This document shows positions 17,873 through 27,800 of a DNA stretch of 64,000 nt, piece after piece. The number at the start of each line of letters is the position of its first letter. The stretch's first letter is position 1. Where the stretch lies: assembly GCA_022711435.1 (NCBI GenBank), contig JAKLFB010000031.1, positions 1-64,000 on the forward strand. The letters run 5' to 3'. The notes under the pieces are model-generated. The model was not told where the DNA came from, did not search any database, and was given only the letters and a program-made list of their open reading frames with translations. Made by a program: the position numbers and the translations under genes. Source of the DNA: Verrucomicrobiota bacterium. GTDB taxonomy: Bacteria > Verrucomicrobiota > Verrucomicrobiia > Limisphaerales > UBA1319.

Positions 17873-18606
17873 GGTTCCCACGCCTCCCTTCGCTTGGGAA
17901 ACCAGCGCCGCAGCGTGTCGCGGAGACGCAGGAATGCGAGGTCTTTGCAGCCCTTCACGCTGATGGTTGAACTGATTTCGTTGAAAATGCCGGATGCGGG
18001 TCCGCTTTGGCAGTGATGCGAAAGCGCCTCGACCAAGCCTTTGGGATTCTCAGGCTTGGGCTTGTTCGCAGGCCACGCGGGCGACAATTGGGCCAGGGGG
18101 TTGGCGGGAACAAATCGGTGCTTCTTCTTGTCCTTGTCCAACCGCAGCGCCTGGGCAGCCAGAAATCTCCAAAGCTCGGCATCGCTCCCGGAGAACTCGA
18201 AAGCCTCAGCGACGTTGGGGTTTCGCTGCCAAATCCATGCCTCCAATTCCGGTTGGATGAGGATGACCTCGAATCGCGGGCGCTCCCAGTATGCCCGTGT
18301 CTGCACCAAACCTTCGATGTCGGACACTATTGTTGCGGCGGGTGGCGAGCCTTCCCATGCCTCATCCAGAATGAGCAGCGCATACTGAAAGTTCTTTCGC
18401 TCGGCCTGTAGAACGGTGTGCGGGTCGTTGTACATCCCCGGGTCGTGCTCCGGATGCACCCGTATGTCCTGCTCGGGATTGAAGGCGACCCCGTCTAACT
18501 CAATGGGGCCACAGCCCAGGGAAGTGTGGAATTTCTGCCGCTCAAAGAACCCGCGGAGCGTGCCGGCGCATTCGCTGTCCGCTGCGAAGATGAGCAACGG
18601 TTTCAT
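17869..18606 (-). CDS. mad4: Methylation-associated defence protein MAD4 (possible TOPRIM-like partner of the ATPase)
   Basis: This 245-residue soluble protein begins with the strand KPLLIFAADSECAG. It continues with ALLILDEAWEGSPPA (about 95-109) and VILIQPELEAWIW (about 137-149). The alternation of hydrophobic strands with acidic residues, and the ELEAWIW segment, resemble DUF4276/TOPRIM-type proteins encoded beside OLD-like ATPases. I assign it as MAD4 by its place directly after the ATPase gene mad3. The ATG overlaps the mad3 stop (ATGA), which supports tight coupling of the two products. Whether the acidic residues form a real metal-binding nuclease site cannot be settled by eye. Confidence 0.72.
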   Translation of the reverse strand: MKPLLIFAADSECAGTLRGFFERQKFHTSLGCGPIELDGVAFNPEQDIRVHPEHDPGMYNDPHTVLQAERKNFQYALLILDEAWEGSPPAATIVSDIEGLVQTRAYWERPRFEVILIQPELEAWIWQRNPNVAEAFEFSGSDAELWRFLAAQALRLDKDKKKHRFVPANPLAQLSPAWPANKPKPENPKGLVEALSHHCQSGPASGIFNEISSTISVKGCKDLAFLRLRDTLRRWFPKRREAWEP

Positions 18607-19973
18607 CCGAGCACCCCCGCAGCCAGAAGAGTCCCAAGGTTGACGGTTTCTTTCCACTCGGTCAGCGCCGGATGCTGGTCGCCACGCACCGCCGTGGCCG
18701 AACCCTTCGTGTCAAGGCTCATGCAGACGATTTGTGACGGCTGGCACTGCGCCAGGACGAGTGGCGAATGCGAGGAGACAAAGACCTGAGACCCATGCAC
18801 GGTCTGGAGCGCCTCCAGGAGGATTTCGATTCCTTTGGGATGAACTCCGTTCTCCGGCTCTTCGTAAGTCAGCAGGGTCGGCGTGGAAGGAAGGAACGAC
18901 AGAATGGTCAGCGCCAGGATGGTGAGCGTCCCATCGGACAGCCCGGACGATGGCACTACGGCTCCGTTGCGGTAATGAAGGCGCAGGTAGGCATGTTTGT
19001 CGTCGTCCCGAACGAACGGCTCGATACGGACCAGGCCTGGCAGCGCAAGGCGCGCAAGGCGTTCCCATCGGTCAAAGCCGCGACTGCGAGCGAGCTTCCC
19101 TTTTGCTTTGTCCTGTTCTGCGTCGGTCGGCTTTTCCAGGTCCTTCGCCAGCCACGCCAAAGTGGATGCATCCCGGACGACAGCCGGCTGCTGAATGCGC
19201 GGCTGCGGGTCGCGCAGGGCCGCGAACGATGGCTGGTAGGCACACGCGAAGTTAGTCAGCAGGTCGCGCAGCCAGAGCGATGCACCGTAACGGCTCCGGT
19301 CGGCGAAGACGTTGGCAAAGGCCGGCTCTGTGGGCGGAAAGCCGTATTCGTTGCGTGGGCCGCGCGCTTCACCCTCTGGTCGGAAAGAAACTTTGCCGCC
19401 TCGCGGACGGCGTAGGACCGGCACAATCTGGCGCGAACCCCGGGAAACCCATTCACCCAGGAGGCCGGTTGGAGCGCGTTTCTGGGTGTCCGCGCCCTCG
19501 GAAAGGAGCAGCAGGTATTCCTGACCGATTTGCAGGGCTTCGTTGAACAGCTCAAACTCCACTTCGTAACGAATGCGTGTGAGCCAGCGCTCGCGACTGT
19601 CCTGTAGAGCCTTGACCGTACGACCACCGTCACTCGGTTTGCGCTTCTCAAGACGTTTCGCCTGTTTCTGGACGAGTTCAGCAACGATGGATTCGGGCAG
19701 CCGAGCTTCCACCGCCAGAATGAAATTGCCACCGGCACGCGTGTAGATGAGGTCTGCGGCGTAGTCCGTGCGCGGACGCGGATGCGAGGGAGTCTCTTTG
19801 AAGAACGCCTTTTCAATGCTGCGTGCCGAGAGCATTTCCCCCAGCACAATGGGAATATCCAGCAGGGTCGTTTTGCCGGCTCCATTCGGGCCGACGAAGA
19901 CCTGGAACTTTTCGAGGGCTAAATCGAGCCGCTCAAAACAGCGGTAACGGTAGGCTTCGATGCGAGTGATCAT
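18603..19973 (-). CDS. mad3: Methylation-associated defence AAA family ATPase MAD3
   Basis: This 456-residue ATPase is of the RecF/SMC-like ABC type found in OLD and related defence ATPases. The Walker A is GPNGAGKTTL (28-37), the signature-like segment is SSGLSDGTLTI (about 350-360), the Walker B is TLLTYEEPENGVHP (about 374-387), and the late switch is FVSSHSPLVL. The insert between Walker A and signature carries charged helices (about 115-150). It is likely a sensor or regulator that works with MAD4. Start and stop both overlap neighbours by 4 bases (mad2 upstream, mad4 downstream), so stoichiometry is probably set by translational coupling. Confidence 0.85.
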   Translation of the reverse strand: MITRIEAYRYRCFERLDLALEKFQVFVGPNGAGKTTLLDIPIVLGEMLSARSIEKAFFKETPSHPRPRTDYAADLIYTRAGGNFILAVEARLPESIVAELVQKQAKRLEKRKPSDGGRTVKALQDSRERWLTRIRYEVEFELFNEALQIGQEYLLLLSEGADTQKRAPTGLLGEWVSRGSRQIVPVLRRPRGGKVSFRPEGEARGPRNEYGFPPTEPAFANVFADRSRYGASLWLRDLLTNFACAYQPSFAALRDPQPRIQQPAVVRDASTLAWLAKDLEKPTDAEQDKAKGKLARSRGFDRWERLARLALPGLVRIEPFVRDDDKHAYLRLHYRNGAVVPSSGLSDGTLTILALTILSFLPSTPTLLTYEEPENGVHPKGIEILLEALQTVHGSQVFVSSHSPLVLAQCQPSQIVCMSLDTKGSATAVRGDQHPALTEWKETVNLGTLLAAGVLG

Positions 19974-21982
19974 GCGCCTGGCTCCTGATTCTTCTTCCGG
20001 AATGCCTCGTAGGCGTCGCCGATGGCCGGGAAATCATCGTCAATCTCCGGCTCAATGATCTTCCGCTGGCGGGTGACGATTTCACCGTTGGTCTTCACCT
20101 TCTCTTCGTAAATACGGGTCACCAGCTTCTCCGTGCCATCGGGATTGCGTTTGTGAAGCGCGTTGCCGCGCCGGTCCACTCCGGCCTTTTCCGCCACCGC
20201 CATGAAGATGGGATACTCCTTCACGTGCCCTTGTGCCTCCGCGTCCATCTCCGTGTCCGTCTTCTTCTTCAGGAAAAGCAGACTGGTGAGAATGCCGACA
20301 TTGGCCTCGACGATGAACGCTTCCACCGGCACCTCGACGCAAGCCAGCACCCAGGCGTTGCGCAGAATCCATCGGCGGATGTATTCGTCGCCGGGGTTTC
20401 CAAGGATGCCGTTCGGCAGAACGATGCCCATGCGCCCGCCGGGCTTGAGCCAGCGCAGCGATTGCTCGATGAACAGGATTTCCGGGGCCACGGCGTTCTG
20501 CGTCGTGGTTTGTTCCATCCACTGACCGTCATTGGTGTGTGTCCAGCGCCGGGCAAGTTGGTGGTTCTGGAGGATAGCCGGTTCGGTGATCGGGATTTCC
20601 GAACCGAACGGCGGATTCGTCATCAGCACGTCCACGGAACCGAACGGGACGTGTTTCTTGGCGAGTTCGTTTCCCGGCAGATGCCCGTGCGGGAACGCCA
20701 GGGAGTCCATGTGGAAGATGTTGCCCTCGATGTTGGCGGCCATGAGCACATTCATCGTGCTGGCACGGACGAGGAACGGGTCGAAATCCGCACCGAAGAG
20801 CTTCGTGCGGGCGTAGTCGCGAAGACGGTCGAGGATTGAATCCTGCGTCTTCTCGCCAAGATCGCGTTTGTATTCCGCCCGGAACCGGCGGAGTTGATGC
20901 GCGAGTGTGGCGACGAGGAAGCCGCCAGTGCCATCCGCCGGGTCGAACGCCTTTTCGTTTTCCTTTGGGTCAAGGATGCGAACGACGAGATGCACAGGAC
21001 GGCGCGGGGTGAAGAACTGGCCGCGATCACCACGGAGGTTGGCCCCGACGATTTCTTGGTAGGCGGCCCCCTTGGCATCCACGTCCGAGCGCGAGAAGTT
21101 GTAGCGCGCCAGTTCCATGACCATGTAGGCCAGGGCGCGGTCCGAAAGGGTGATCTCGTCCGACGGCCGGAAGATGCTGCCGTATTGCTTCTTCACGGCC
21201 TCGAACAGCGGCTTGATGCGACCGCTGATCTTCATCCGACCTTCCTCGGTGAAGGGTTCGTCAGCGAAGGCGAAGAACTTGCGATCCTTGCCGCGGTTCA
21301 CCCGCTCATCATACATTTTGGAGAAGATGAGGTAGAGGAACTGCCAGAAAGCGGCGTCCTTGGGCATGCCTTCGTTGCCGTGAATGAAGTTGTGGCAGCG
21401 CTGGAAGGCTCGGCGGAGGGCGTTCTCGTCGCCGGGGCGCACGTAGGTCTCTGCGTGCATGTCCGGCGTGCTCATGGAGCCATCGGCCATTGGCCAGTCC
21501 CCGTGTGGCGCGAACCGGACCTCAAACCGGCGCTTTTCCTTGCGCAGGAAGAACCTTTCCAACCCGTTGGTCCACAGCCCCCACTCGCAACCCTCGGCGG
21601 CGGTCATGACGCCCTTCAGCTCCAGTAGATCTTGGTCCGCCTGGGCGTAGTCGCGAATCTTGATGACGGACTTCTTGCCGACATTGGGCAGTGGCCGGCA
21701 GACGACCGCGCGCCGGAGATTCTCCGGTGCGTGTTCCTTGCCGGCCTCAAAAATGGCGATGTCCACCCGCTTGCGCTTCCCTTCGACCTTCACGGGGAAG
21801 TCCGCTTCCATGGCCTCCGGGGCGATCTGGTATTCGAAGATGAGCTGCCGAGCGACCTCTTGGCGCACGCGTTCCTTGTCCGTCTCCTTCACCGGTTGTC
21901 CGGTGATGAAGTCGGTCATCATGCCCTCTGCCAAAGGAGGGGCTTCTGGAACAGGTTGCGTGTTAGCAGGTTTTTTGCCCAT
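19970..21982 (-). CDS. mad2: Methylation-associated defence DNA methyltransferase MAD2 (N6-adenine, HsdM-like)
   Basis: This 670-residue first gene of the operon has an N-terminal HSDR_N-type domain (about 25-150, with RVDIAIFEAGK and a WGLWTNGLERFF strand). The HsdM-type methyltransferase core follows. Motif I is FDPADGTGGFLVA (about 346) and the catalytic motif IV is TNPPFGSE (about 456). These identify an S-adenosylmethionine-dependent N6-adenine methylase guided by the MAD5 specificity subunit. Modification of host DNA marks self for the defence system. MGKK at 21982 is the first start; a Met about 20 residues further in is possible. No classical restriction subunit gene follows. An inverted repeat lies 130-190 bases upstream. 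Confidence 0.88.
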   Translation of the reverse strand: MGKKPANTQPVPEAPPLAEGMMTDFITGQPVKETDKERVRQEVARQLIFEYQIAPEAMEADFPVKVEGKRKRVDIAIFEAGKEHAPENLRRAVVCRPLPNVGKKSVIKIRDYAQADQDLLELKGVMTAAEGCEWGLWTNGLERFFLRKEKRRFEVRFAPHGDWPMADGSMSTPDMHAETYVRPGDENALRRAFQRCHNFIHGNEGMPKDAAFWQFLYLIFSKMYDERVNRGKDRKFFAFADEPFTEEGRMKISGRIKPLFEAVKKQYGSIFRPSDEITLSDRALAYMVMELARYNFSRSDVDAKGAAYQEIVGANLRGDRGQFFTPRRPVHLVVRILDPKENEKAFDPADGTGGFLVATLAHQLRRFRAEYKRDLGEKTQDSILDRLRDYARTKLFGADFDPFLVRASTMNVLMAANIEGNIFHMDSLAFPHGHLPGNELAKKHVPFGSVDVLMTNPPFGSEIPITEPAILQNHQLARRWTHTNDGQWMEQTTTQNAVAPEILFIEQSLRWLKPGGRMGIVLPNGILGNPGDEYIRRWILRNAWVLACVEVPVEAFIVEANVGILTSLLFLKKKTDTEMDAEAQGHVKEYPIFMAVAEKAGVDRRGNALHKRNPDGTEKLVTRIYEEKVKTNGEIVTRQRKIIEPEIDDDFPAIGDAYEAFRKKNQEPGA

Positions 21983-22115
21983 GCCGGCGGAGAGGATGGG
22001 CTAAACGGCGAGATTTTGCGAACCAGAAAATGACAACTTTCGCCAAGGTTCACATTTGCCCCTCCAAAAAGCGTCTAGCGCATGCCCCGTCCAGAGGTTA
22101 ATCGCACCGCGACAA

Positions 22116-22170
22116 GGATTAGACCCGAAAATCCAGGCTTGGACACGACTCGGTTTTTGGGGTTAAATCC
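22116..22170. promoter_or_regulatory. Imperfect 19-bp inverted repeat in the divergent mad2 promoter region
   Basis: The arm at 22116-22134 (GGATTAGACCCGAAAATCC) and the arm at 22152-22170 (GGTTTTTGGGGTTAAATCC) are reverse complements at 15 of 19 positions, separated by 17 bases. The repeat lies between mad2 and the divergent gene at 22193, a natural place for a shared operator. No regulator gene is recognisable beside it. Confidence 0.5.
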
Positions 22171-22192
22171 CCCCACATTGAACGGAACCCAC

Positions 22193-22672
22193 ATGTCCTC
22201 GAACACTGAACCGAAACCCGGTGACACCGCCACCGGCGGGGCGCCATTGGAACCCTGGCTTGGCCACCTCAAGCGTCTGGCCCGATTGCTCGGCGACGCC
22301 CAGAAGCACCGGACACAGCAGCCTTCGGCGGCTCAGGCCGCGCTGGCAGAAGCAATCCGCGTAGTTGAGACGATGGATTGGGCGGCTGTTCGAGCGGTTT
22401 TGCAGAAGGAGCACGACGAACTTGGTGAAAAGCACAGTGCAGAACTCCAAGCACGACGGGAGACCCTGCTCAAGGCGGCTGAAGCTGCGGCAATTCCGGC
22501 GGAAATGCGGAGCCGTGCCGACAGAATTGGCATTTTCAACGTAGCGTATGAAGGCGCCCAGGTCGTTGTCACCTTGGGCAGTGCTCGGATTGCAGCACTG
22601 AAGGAAGCTGACGGCCAGCGACTTTTTGAGCGCTGCCCCAGCTTTGGTGGAAGAAGGTCCCCGCTCAGCTGA
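22193..22672 (+). CDS. Hypothetical protein, 3' end lost and fused to IS4 remnant
   Basis: The gene is read divergently from mad2. The ATG at 22193 was chosen because residues upstream of it look untranslated and contain the inverted repeat. The 159-residue product starts with a charged Thr/Gly-rich stretch, then helices (LARLLGDAQKH; AALAEAIRVVETMDWAAVRAVL; a long Glu/Lys/Ala helix at about 75-105), then RIGIFNVAYEGAQVVVTLG, a strand pair. From about residue 148 the frame runs into the IS4 remnant and ends 10 residues later, so the original C-terminus is missing. I do not recognise the family and see no clear helix-turn-helix. By position it could be what is left of a regulator such as mad1, but this is a guess. 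Confidence 0.5.
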   Translation: MSSNTEPKPGDTATGGAPLEPWLGHLKRLARLLGDAQKHRTQQPSAAQAALAEAIRVVETMDWAAVRAVLQKEHDELGEKHSAELQARRETLLKAAEAAAIPAEMRSRADRIGIFNVAYEGAQVVVTLGSARIAALKEADGQRLFERCPSFGGRRSPLS

Positions 22673-23232
22673 CCGTTCGGGTGATTCGCTTTCAACTCGC
22701 CAGCCCAGGCTATCGGCCCGAATCGGTCACCTTGGTGACCACGCTGCTGGACGCCAAACAATATCCCGCCCAGGAAATGGCCCGCCTCTATGTCCGGCGC
22801 TGGAAAATCGAACTGTGGTTTCGCGATATCAAAACTTCGATGGGGATGGAAGTCCTCCGCTGCAAGAGCCCCCGCATGCTGCACAAAGAATTGGAGATGT
22901 TCTTCATCGCCTACAACTTCATCCGCTGTCTCATGGTTCAAGCGGGCGCGATCCACCACGTGGAGTTGGACCGCCTGAGCTTCAAAGGCACCGTCGATTC
23001 CGTGCGCCCGTTCAGCTTGGCGATCGCTCAGGCCCGTTCCAAAAAGAAGCAAAACCAACTCATCGTTGAGCTTTTGGCGGTCATCGCTCGCGACCAGGTG
23101 CCCGACCGCCCCGATCGCCTCGAACCCCGCGCCGTCAAGCGGCGCCCCAAGCCTTACCAGTTACTCAACCGTGCCCGCCATGTCATGAAGGAAATTGCCC
23201 ATCGCAGCAAGTACCGCAAAACTGCAAAATGA
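22630..23232 (+). pseudogene. C-terminal fragment of an IS4-family transposase
   Basis: About 200 residues of an IS4 transposase remain, beginning with ALPQLWWKKVPAQLTVR after an in-frame stop at 22627. The YREK signature is intact (Tyr, Arg, Glu and Lys in YVRRWKIELWFRDIK), and the final MKEIAHRSKYRKTAK looks like a natural end. The N-terminal half with the first two catalytic Asp residues is missing, so it is inactive. A GTG at 22681 could start an open frame but has no meaning for an intact enzyme. The breakpoint lies inside the neighbouring gene, showing an old insertion or deletion at the edge of the defence island. Confidence 0.8.
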
Positions 23233-23328
23233 TTACCCCTGTGAATACCGACTCCTTAACTAAGCGCCATTCATGACCGATCCCTTTTCGGCTGAAAAAA
23301 CGGCTTGCAAGATCCGAAATGAATTATT

Positions 23329-23348
23329 ACTTGTAGGATATGGTATAT
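23329..23348 (+). promoter_or_regulatory. Regulon motif copy A
   Basis: ACTTGTAGGATATGGTATAT matches the copies at 31609 and 44776 at 16 invariant positions of 20. It lies 135 bases upstream of the BNR sialidase-like gene. It is probably a regulator-binding site or promoter element of the carbohydrate regulon. Confidence 0.6.
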
Positions 23349-23482
23349 ATTAAGGGGCGGGCAAATATTTTGATGGGTGCTTGAGGCTGGGATTTCATGA
23401 GCATCCAATCCAGCAACGAGCTGCCCTGGCTCAGGAACCGCGCAACCGTTCTTCTCGACGAATAGACAGCCGTAAATATATT

Positions 23483-24811
23483 ATGAAATACATATTGACA
23501 ATTCCAGCTGGTCTGATATTGGCGGCATCATTACTGGAGACGCGCACCTTGGCGCAGTCCGACCATGCCCGCCAAATCGCGGCGTCGTTCCGGGAGACGC
23601 AACCTAAGTACGTCACGGATATTCTGGTGACCAAGCCCGATTATGTCGTGTTTGCGCCCAAAGCGAATCTCGACGTGTGCGGGGACACCTACAACGACCA
23701 TTTCCAGGTTTTCGACAAGCCGGATGGGACGCTCTTCGCGGTATGGACGCAGGCGACCCGGGAGGGGTTTTCCGATCATCACATCATGTTCAGCCGGAGC
23801 GCGGACAAGGGGCTGACCTGGACGGCGCCCCGGGCTCTGGCGGGGTCGTTGAACCGGGTGAATCCGCAGTTGCTGGCGAGCTGGCAGCAGCCGATGGTGA
23901 GCCGATCGGGGCGGATCTACGTTCTCTGGAACCAGCAGGTGACGAGCCGGGGGCCTCACTGCGGCCTCATGTTCGGGATCTTCTCCGACAACAACGGGGA
24001 CACGTGGTCGGCGCCTCAGCTGGTCCCGATGAAACGGTCCAAGTGGGACGATCCGGATCCGACGGTGCCGCCGTCGTGGTGCAACTGGCAGCGCCCCCTT
24101 CGATTGGGCAAGGATGGCCGCTACCTGGTCGGCGTATCCCGCCACGCTCCGGATCCAAAAACCAAGCGCGGACGGTGCACGATCGAGTTTCTCCAGTTCG
24201 ACAACATCGACGACAATCCGGCGGTCAAGGACATCCAGCTGAGCTGGTTCAGCGGCGATGACGATGTCCTGGTTGTCGAGCACGAGAGGTTCGGATCGGC
24301 CTGCGAGGAGGCATCGATCGTCAAGCTGCCGGATGGGCGGCTGTTTGCCCTGATGCGCACGTGCGGCGGGTATCCGTTTTGGTCGGTCAGCGGGGATGAC
24401 GGCCAAAGCTGGAGCCGCCCGAAGCCGTTGCGGGACCGGGATGGCGGCAAGCCCTACCTGCATCCGCGCTCCCCGTGCCCGATCTATGATCGGAAAGGCC
24501 CGGAAGCGGCCAGCGGCGATTACTTCGCCTTTGTCCACAACACATTCGATTTCCAGGGGGAGCGGGAGTATCAGAACCGGGGGCCTCTGTTCTTGATCGC
24601 CGGGCGTTTCCAGCCGGGCGCCGAGCAGCCGATCTGGTTTGCGCCGATGCAGCTGTTCGTGGACCGTCCCGGAGGGAACTCGTTTTACTGCAGCTCGACG
24701 GTCGTGGATGGAAAGACGATCCTCTGGTATCCGGACAAGAAGTTCTATCTGCTCGGCCGGGTGATTGGCGACGAGTGGTTCAAGCATTGGGATCGGCCGT
24801 CGTCCCGATAG
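23483..24811 (+). CDS. Exported BNR-repeat sialidase-family protein
   Basis: This 442-residue protein starts with a signal peptide (MKYILTIPAGLILAASLLET, cleavage probably after TLAQ). The six-bladed propeller of the sialidase superfamily follows, with Asp-box repeats such as SADKGLTW, SDNNGDTW and SGDDGQSW. It should act outside the cytoplasm on a glycan. I see no linked sialate genes, so the substrate need not be sialic acid; related folds cleave other sugar acids or only bind. The ATG at 23483 was chosen because the signal peptide begins there; an upstream Met at 23381 would add an unlikely basic stretch. The gene is first in a unit with the LamG/CotH giant, downstream of regulon motif A. 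Confidence 0.82.
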   Translation: MKYILTIPAGLILAASLLETRTLAQSDHARQIAASFRETQPKYVTDILVTKPDYVVFAPKANLDVCGDTYNDHFQVFDKPDGTLFAVWTQATREGFSDHHIMFSRSADKGLTWTAPRALAGSLNRVNPQLLASWQQPMVSRSGRIYVLWNQQVTSRGPHCGLMFGIFSDNNGDTWSAPQLVPMKRSKWDDPDPTVPPSWCNWQRPLRLGKDGRYLVGVSRHAPDPKTKRGRCTIEFLQFDNIDDNPAVKDIQLSWFSGDDDVLVVEHERFGSACEEASIVKLPDGRLFALMRTCGGYPFWSVSGDDGQSWSRPKPLRDRDGGKPYLHPRSPCPIYDRKGPEAASGDYFAFVHNTFDFQGEREYQNRGPLFLIAGRFQPGAEQPIWFAPMQLFVDRPGGNSFYCSSTVVDGKTILWYPDKKFYLLGRVIGDEWFKHWDRPSSR

Positions 24812-24840
24812 ACGCTGGCCATCCTGCCGCACACGGGCGC

Positions 24841-24871
24841 GCCGCGCCGGCCGCAAAGGAACCGGCGCGGC
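24841..24871. repeat. Perfect 10-bp GC-rich hairpin between two co-directional genes
   Basis: GCCGCGCCGG at 24841-24850 pairs with CCGGCGCGGC at 24862-24871 around an 11-base loop. It ends 13 bases before the GTG start of the next gene and has no T-run. It may moderate translation or read-through rather than terminate fully. Confidence 0.45.
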
Positions 24872-24884
24872 CGCTGGTTGCAAG

Positions 24885-27800
24885 GTGAAATCGGCCTTCT
24901 CCATTTTCATCGGCGCCCTGTTTCTGCCTGCGATGGCGGTCCAGGGCAAAACGGTGGCGGAATGGAAGATGGATGACGCTTCGGGGCCGCTGGCGGATTC
25001 GGCTGGGGCGCACGCCTGCAGCGTGAGCGGCCTGAGGTATTCTCGAAAGCCATTGTTCAGCGGCGCTGCGATCGATTTCAGCGGCGCCAGCAGCCTGCCG
25101 GTCACGGCCAATGCATCCGATCTTTATGGGAAGATCCTGTCCCAGTTCACCCTCGAGGGCTTCTTCCGGATCTCGGACGCGGCGGCCGGTGTCGGACTGA
25201 ACTACATCGCCGGGAGCCGGAAATCCGCGGCGGGCTATGCCGTCTGGGTGCGCGACGGCGGCAAGCTCGGATTCCTGTTTCAGGGGTCGGCAGGACTGGC
25301 GGGAACGGATTATTATGGCGGGACGACGGTGGACGACGGACAGACGCACCACTTTGCCCTGGTGTTCGACAGAAGCGGAGGCAGCGCGGCCGGCACGGGC
25401 ATCGCCAGCCTCTTCATCGACGGGTGCCTGGATTACGTCATGGACAACATCCCGCCCACACACACGGACGCGGACGAAGGGTTTCAAATTGGGCGCCGGC
25501 AGGACAGCCCGTTTCAAGGTTTTCTGGATCACATTCGATTTTCGGACCGAGCGCTGGGCCCTTCGGAATTCCTCAACGCGGCCTTGGCGCCTGCCGGGGC
25601 ACTCCGGTGGGGCGCGCCGGAGCTGGTCAGCGCCAGCCCGAGCGGCGCACGGGTCCAGGCGGCGCTCCTGGGGACCAACGCGGCAGTTTCACTTTTGTGG
25701 TCGGTCATCGAACCGGCAGGGGGGTGGATGGGGACGAATTTCCTGGGGAGCTGGAGCGCCAACTCGACGGTTGCGGGCTCGGTGGCCGGCCTGAGCGCAG
25801 ACGCCCCGTTCTGGTATGCGTTTTATGCGACCAACGCATCCGCCGCCAACCGGCATGCCTGGTCGCCAACGCAAAGGGTCGAGACCGCCTACGCCCCGGG
25901 GACACGCCCCGAGCTCGAAGCCGCGCCATCGGGTTTCGATCGCATCCGACTGGATTGGACAAATCCCTTCCGGCACGTGACCCATTTTGTGATCGAGACC
26001 TGGACCGACGGCGGGAGTGTCCGCCCCGTGGCAACGGTCCCGGCGGCGACTTCGTTCTATGTGGCGAGCGGCCTTCCGGCGGGGGAGGTCCACTTTTTCC
26101 ATATCGCCGGATCGAACGCATTGAACAGGGTTCAGTCCGCGTGGTCCGATCCCCGGGCCGCCGCCCTTCCGGCAGCGGACAGACGCCAGGCGGGGCCTTC
26201 GAGCCGCCGAACGCCTCTGACCATCACGGAAATCATGTACCATCCCGGCCCCTCCCCCGAAGCCGGCCGCCTCGAATACATCGAGCTGTTCAACTCGGAG
26301 CCGATGCCTCGAGATCTGAGCGGATGGAGGATCGCGGGCGATGTGGAATACGAATTTCCACCCGGGACCGTTCTGGAGGGGACATCCTATCTGGTGGTGG
26401 CAAGCGATCCGGCAGCTTTGAGCGATCGCTATGGATTGGACCGGGTGTTGGGCCCTTTCACGGGCAGCCTGCCGGCCGACCGGGGAGCCGTAAGGCTCGT
26501 CAGCTCGATCGGAGCCAACCTGCTGGCGGTGGAGTACCAGGACCAATTCCCATGGCCGGTATTGGCGGACGGGGCCGGCCACTCGCTGCAGTTGGCCGCT
26601 CCCGATCTCGGCGAGCTTTCTCCTCAGGCCTGGTCCGCCAGCCGTTTTGCGGGAGGATCGCCCGGCGCCGCCGATCCGCTCGATACCAGCCCGCTGCACG
26701 ATATCGTGCTCAATGAAATTCTCAACCATGCCGACGCCCCCCGTTTCCACTTCGTCGAGCTGTGCAACCGGGGGACACAGGCCGTCGATGTTTCCGGATG
26801 CACCCTGAGCGCCCTCTCCGCCGCAACCCGGCATCGCATTCCCGACGGCACGGTGCTGCCGCCGGGCGGGATCTCGGTTTTCACGCAGGAGGATCTCGGC
26901 TTCTGCCTCGACCGCCGGGGCGACACGGTCTTCTTCGGGAGCCCGGACGGCCGGTTCGTGATCGATGCGGTCCGGTTCGGCGCGGAGGAATCGGGGGTCT
27001 CGATCGGGCGATTCCCGGATGGCGCCCCCGGGTGGCATGAGTTGGCCGCGGCAACCCCGGGCGCCACCAACGCCGTACTGCACATCTCCGATGTCGTTAT
27101 CAACGAGATCATGTATCACCCGATCTCGGGGGATGACCGGGACGAATTTGTCGAGCTGCACAACCGAAGCCTGACGCCGGCGGACATCAGCGGCTGGCGG
27201 TTCGAAGACGGGATCGAGTTCGCGTTTCCGGCAGGGACGGTCATCGCTCCGGGGGGCTGCCTGGCTGTGGCCAGGGATGTCGATCGACTCCGGTCCCGCT
27301 ATCCGGCTTTGGACGATCAGAACGCGGTGGGCAATTACGCGGGCAGCCTGTCCGATCGGGGCGAGCGGCTGGCTCTGGCCCGGCCGCTGGATCCGCGTTC
27401 GCCGGGCAATGGCTGGGTGCAAGTTGATGAGGTCGTTTACGGCGATGGGGACGATTGGGGACGGTGGGCCGACGGCGGCGGCAGCAGCCTCGAGCTGGCG
27501 GATCCCTCGAGCGACAACCGGCTCTCCATGAACTGGCAAGGGAGCGACGAGAGCCGCAAGAGCGCCGGCCGCTGGACTTCGATCGCTGAAACCTGCGTTC
27601 TCGAAGGCGGCAACGGCGCCGCAGACGAGCTTCATGTCTTCTTGATGGGGGCAGGCGAGTGCCAGGTCGACGATGTGGTTGTGCGCAAAGCCGGCGCGAG
27701 CGCCCAACTCCGCGAGAGTTTCGAGGCCGGAGCCAACGGCTGGCAGTTCTGGGGCAACCACGTCCGATCCAGCCACGAACAGGGCGGGGGCCATCCAGGC

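Noticed and set aside
16460..21982. Classical type I restriction-modification system
   Set aside because: Methyltransferase and specificity genes are present, but no HsdR helicase-nuclease; the gene set and order fit MADS better.
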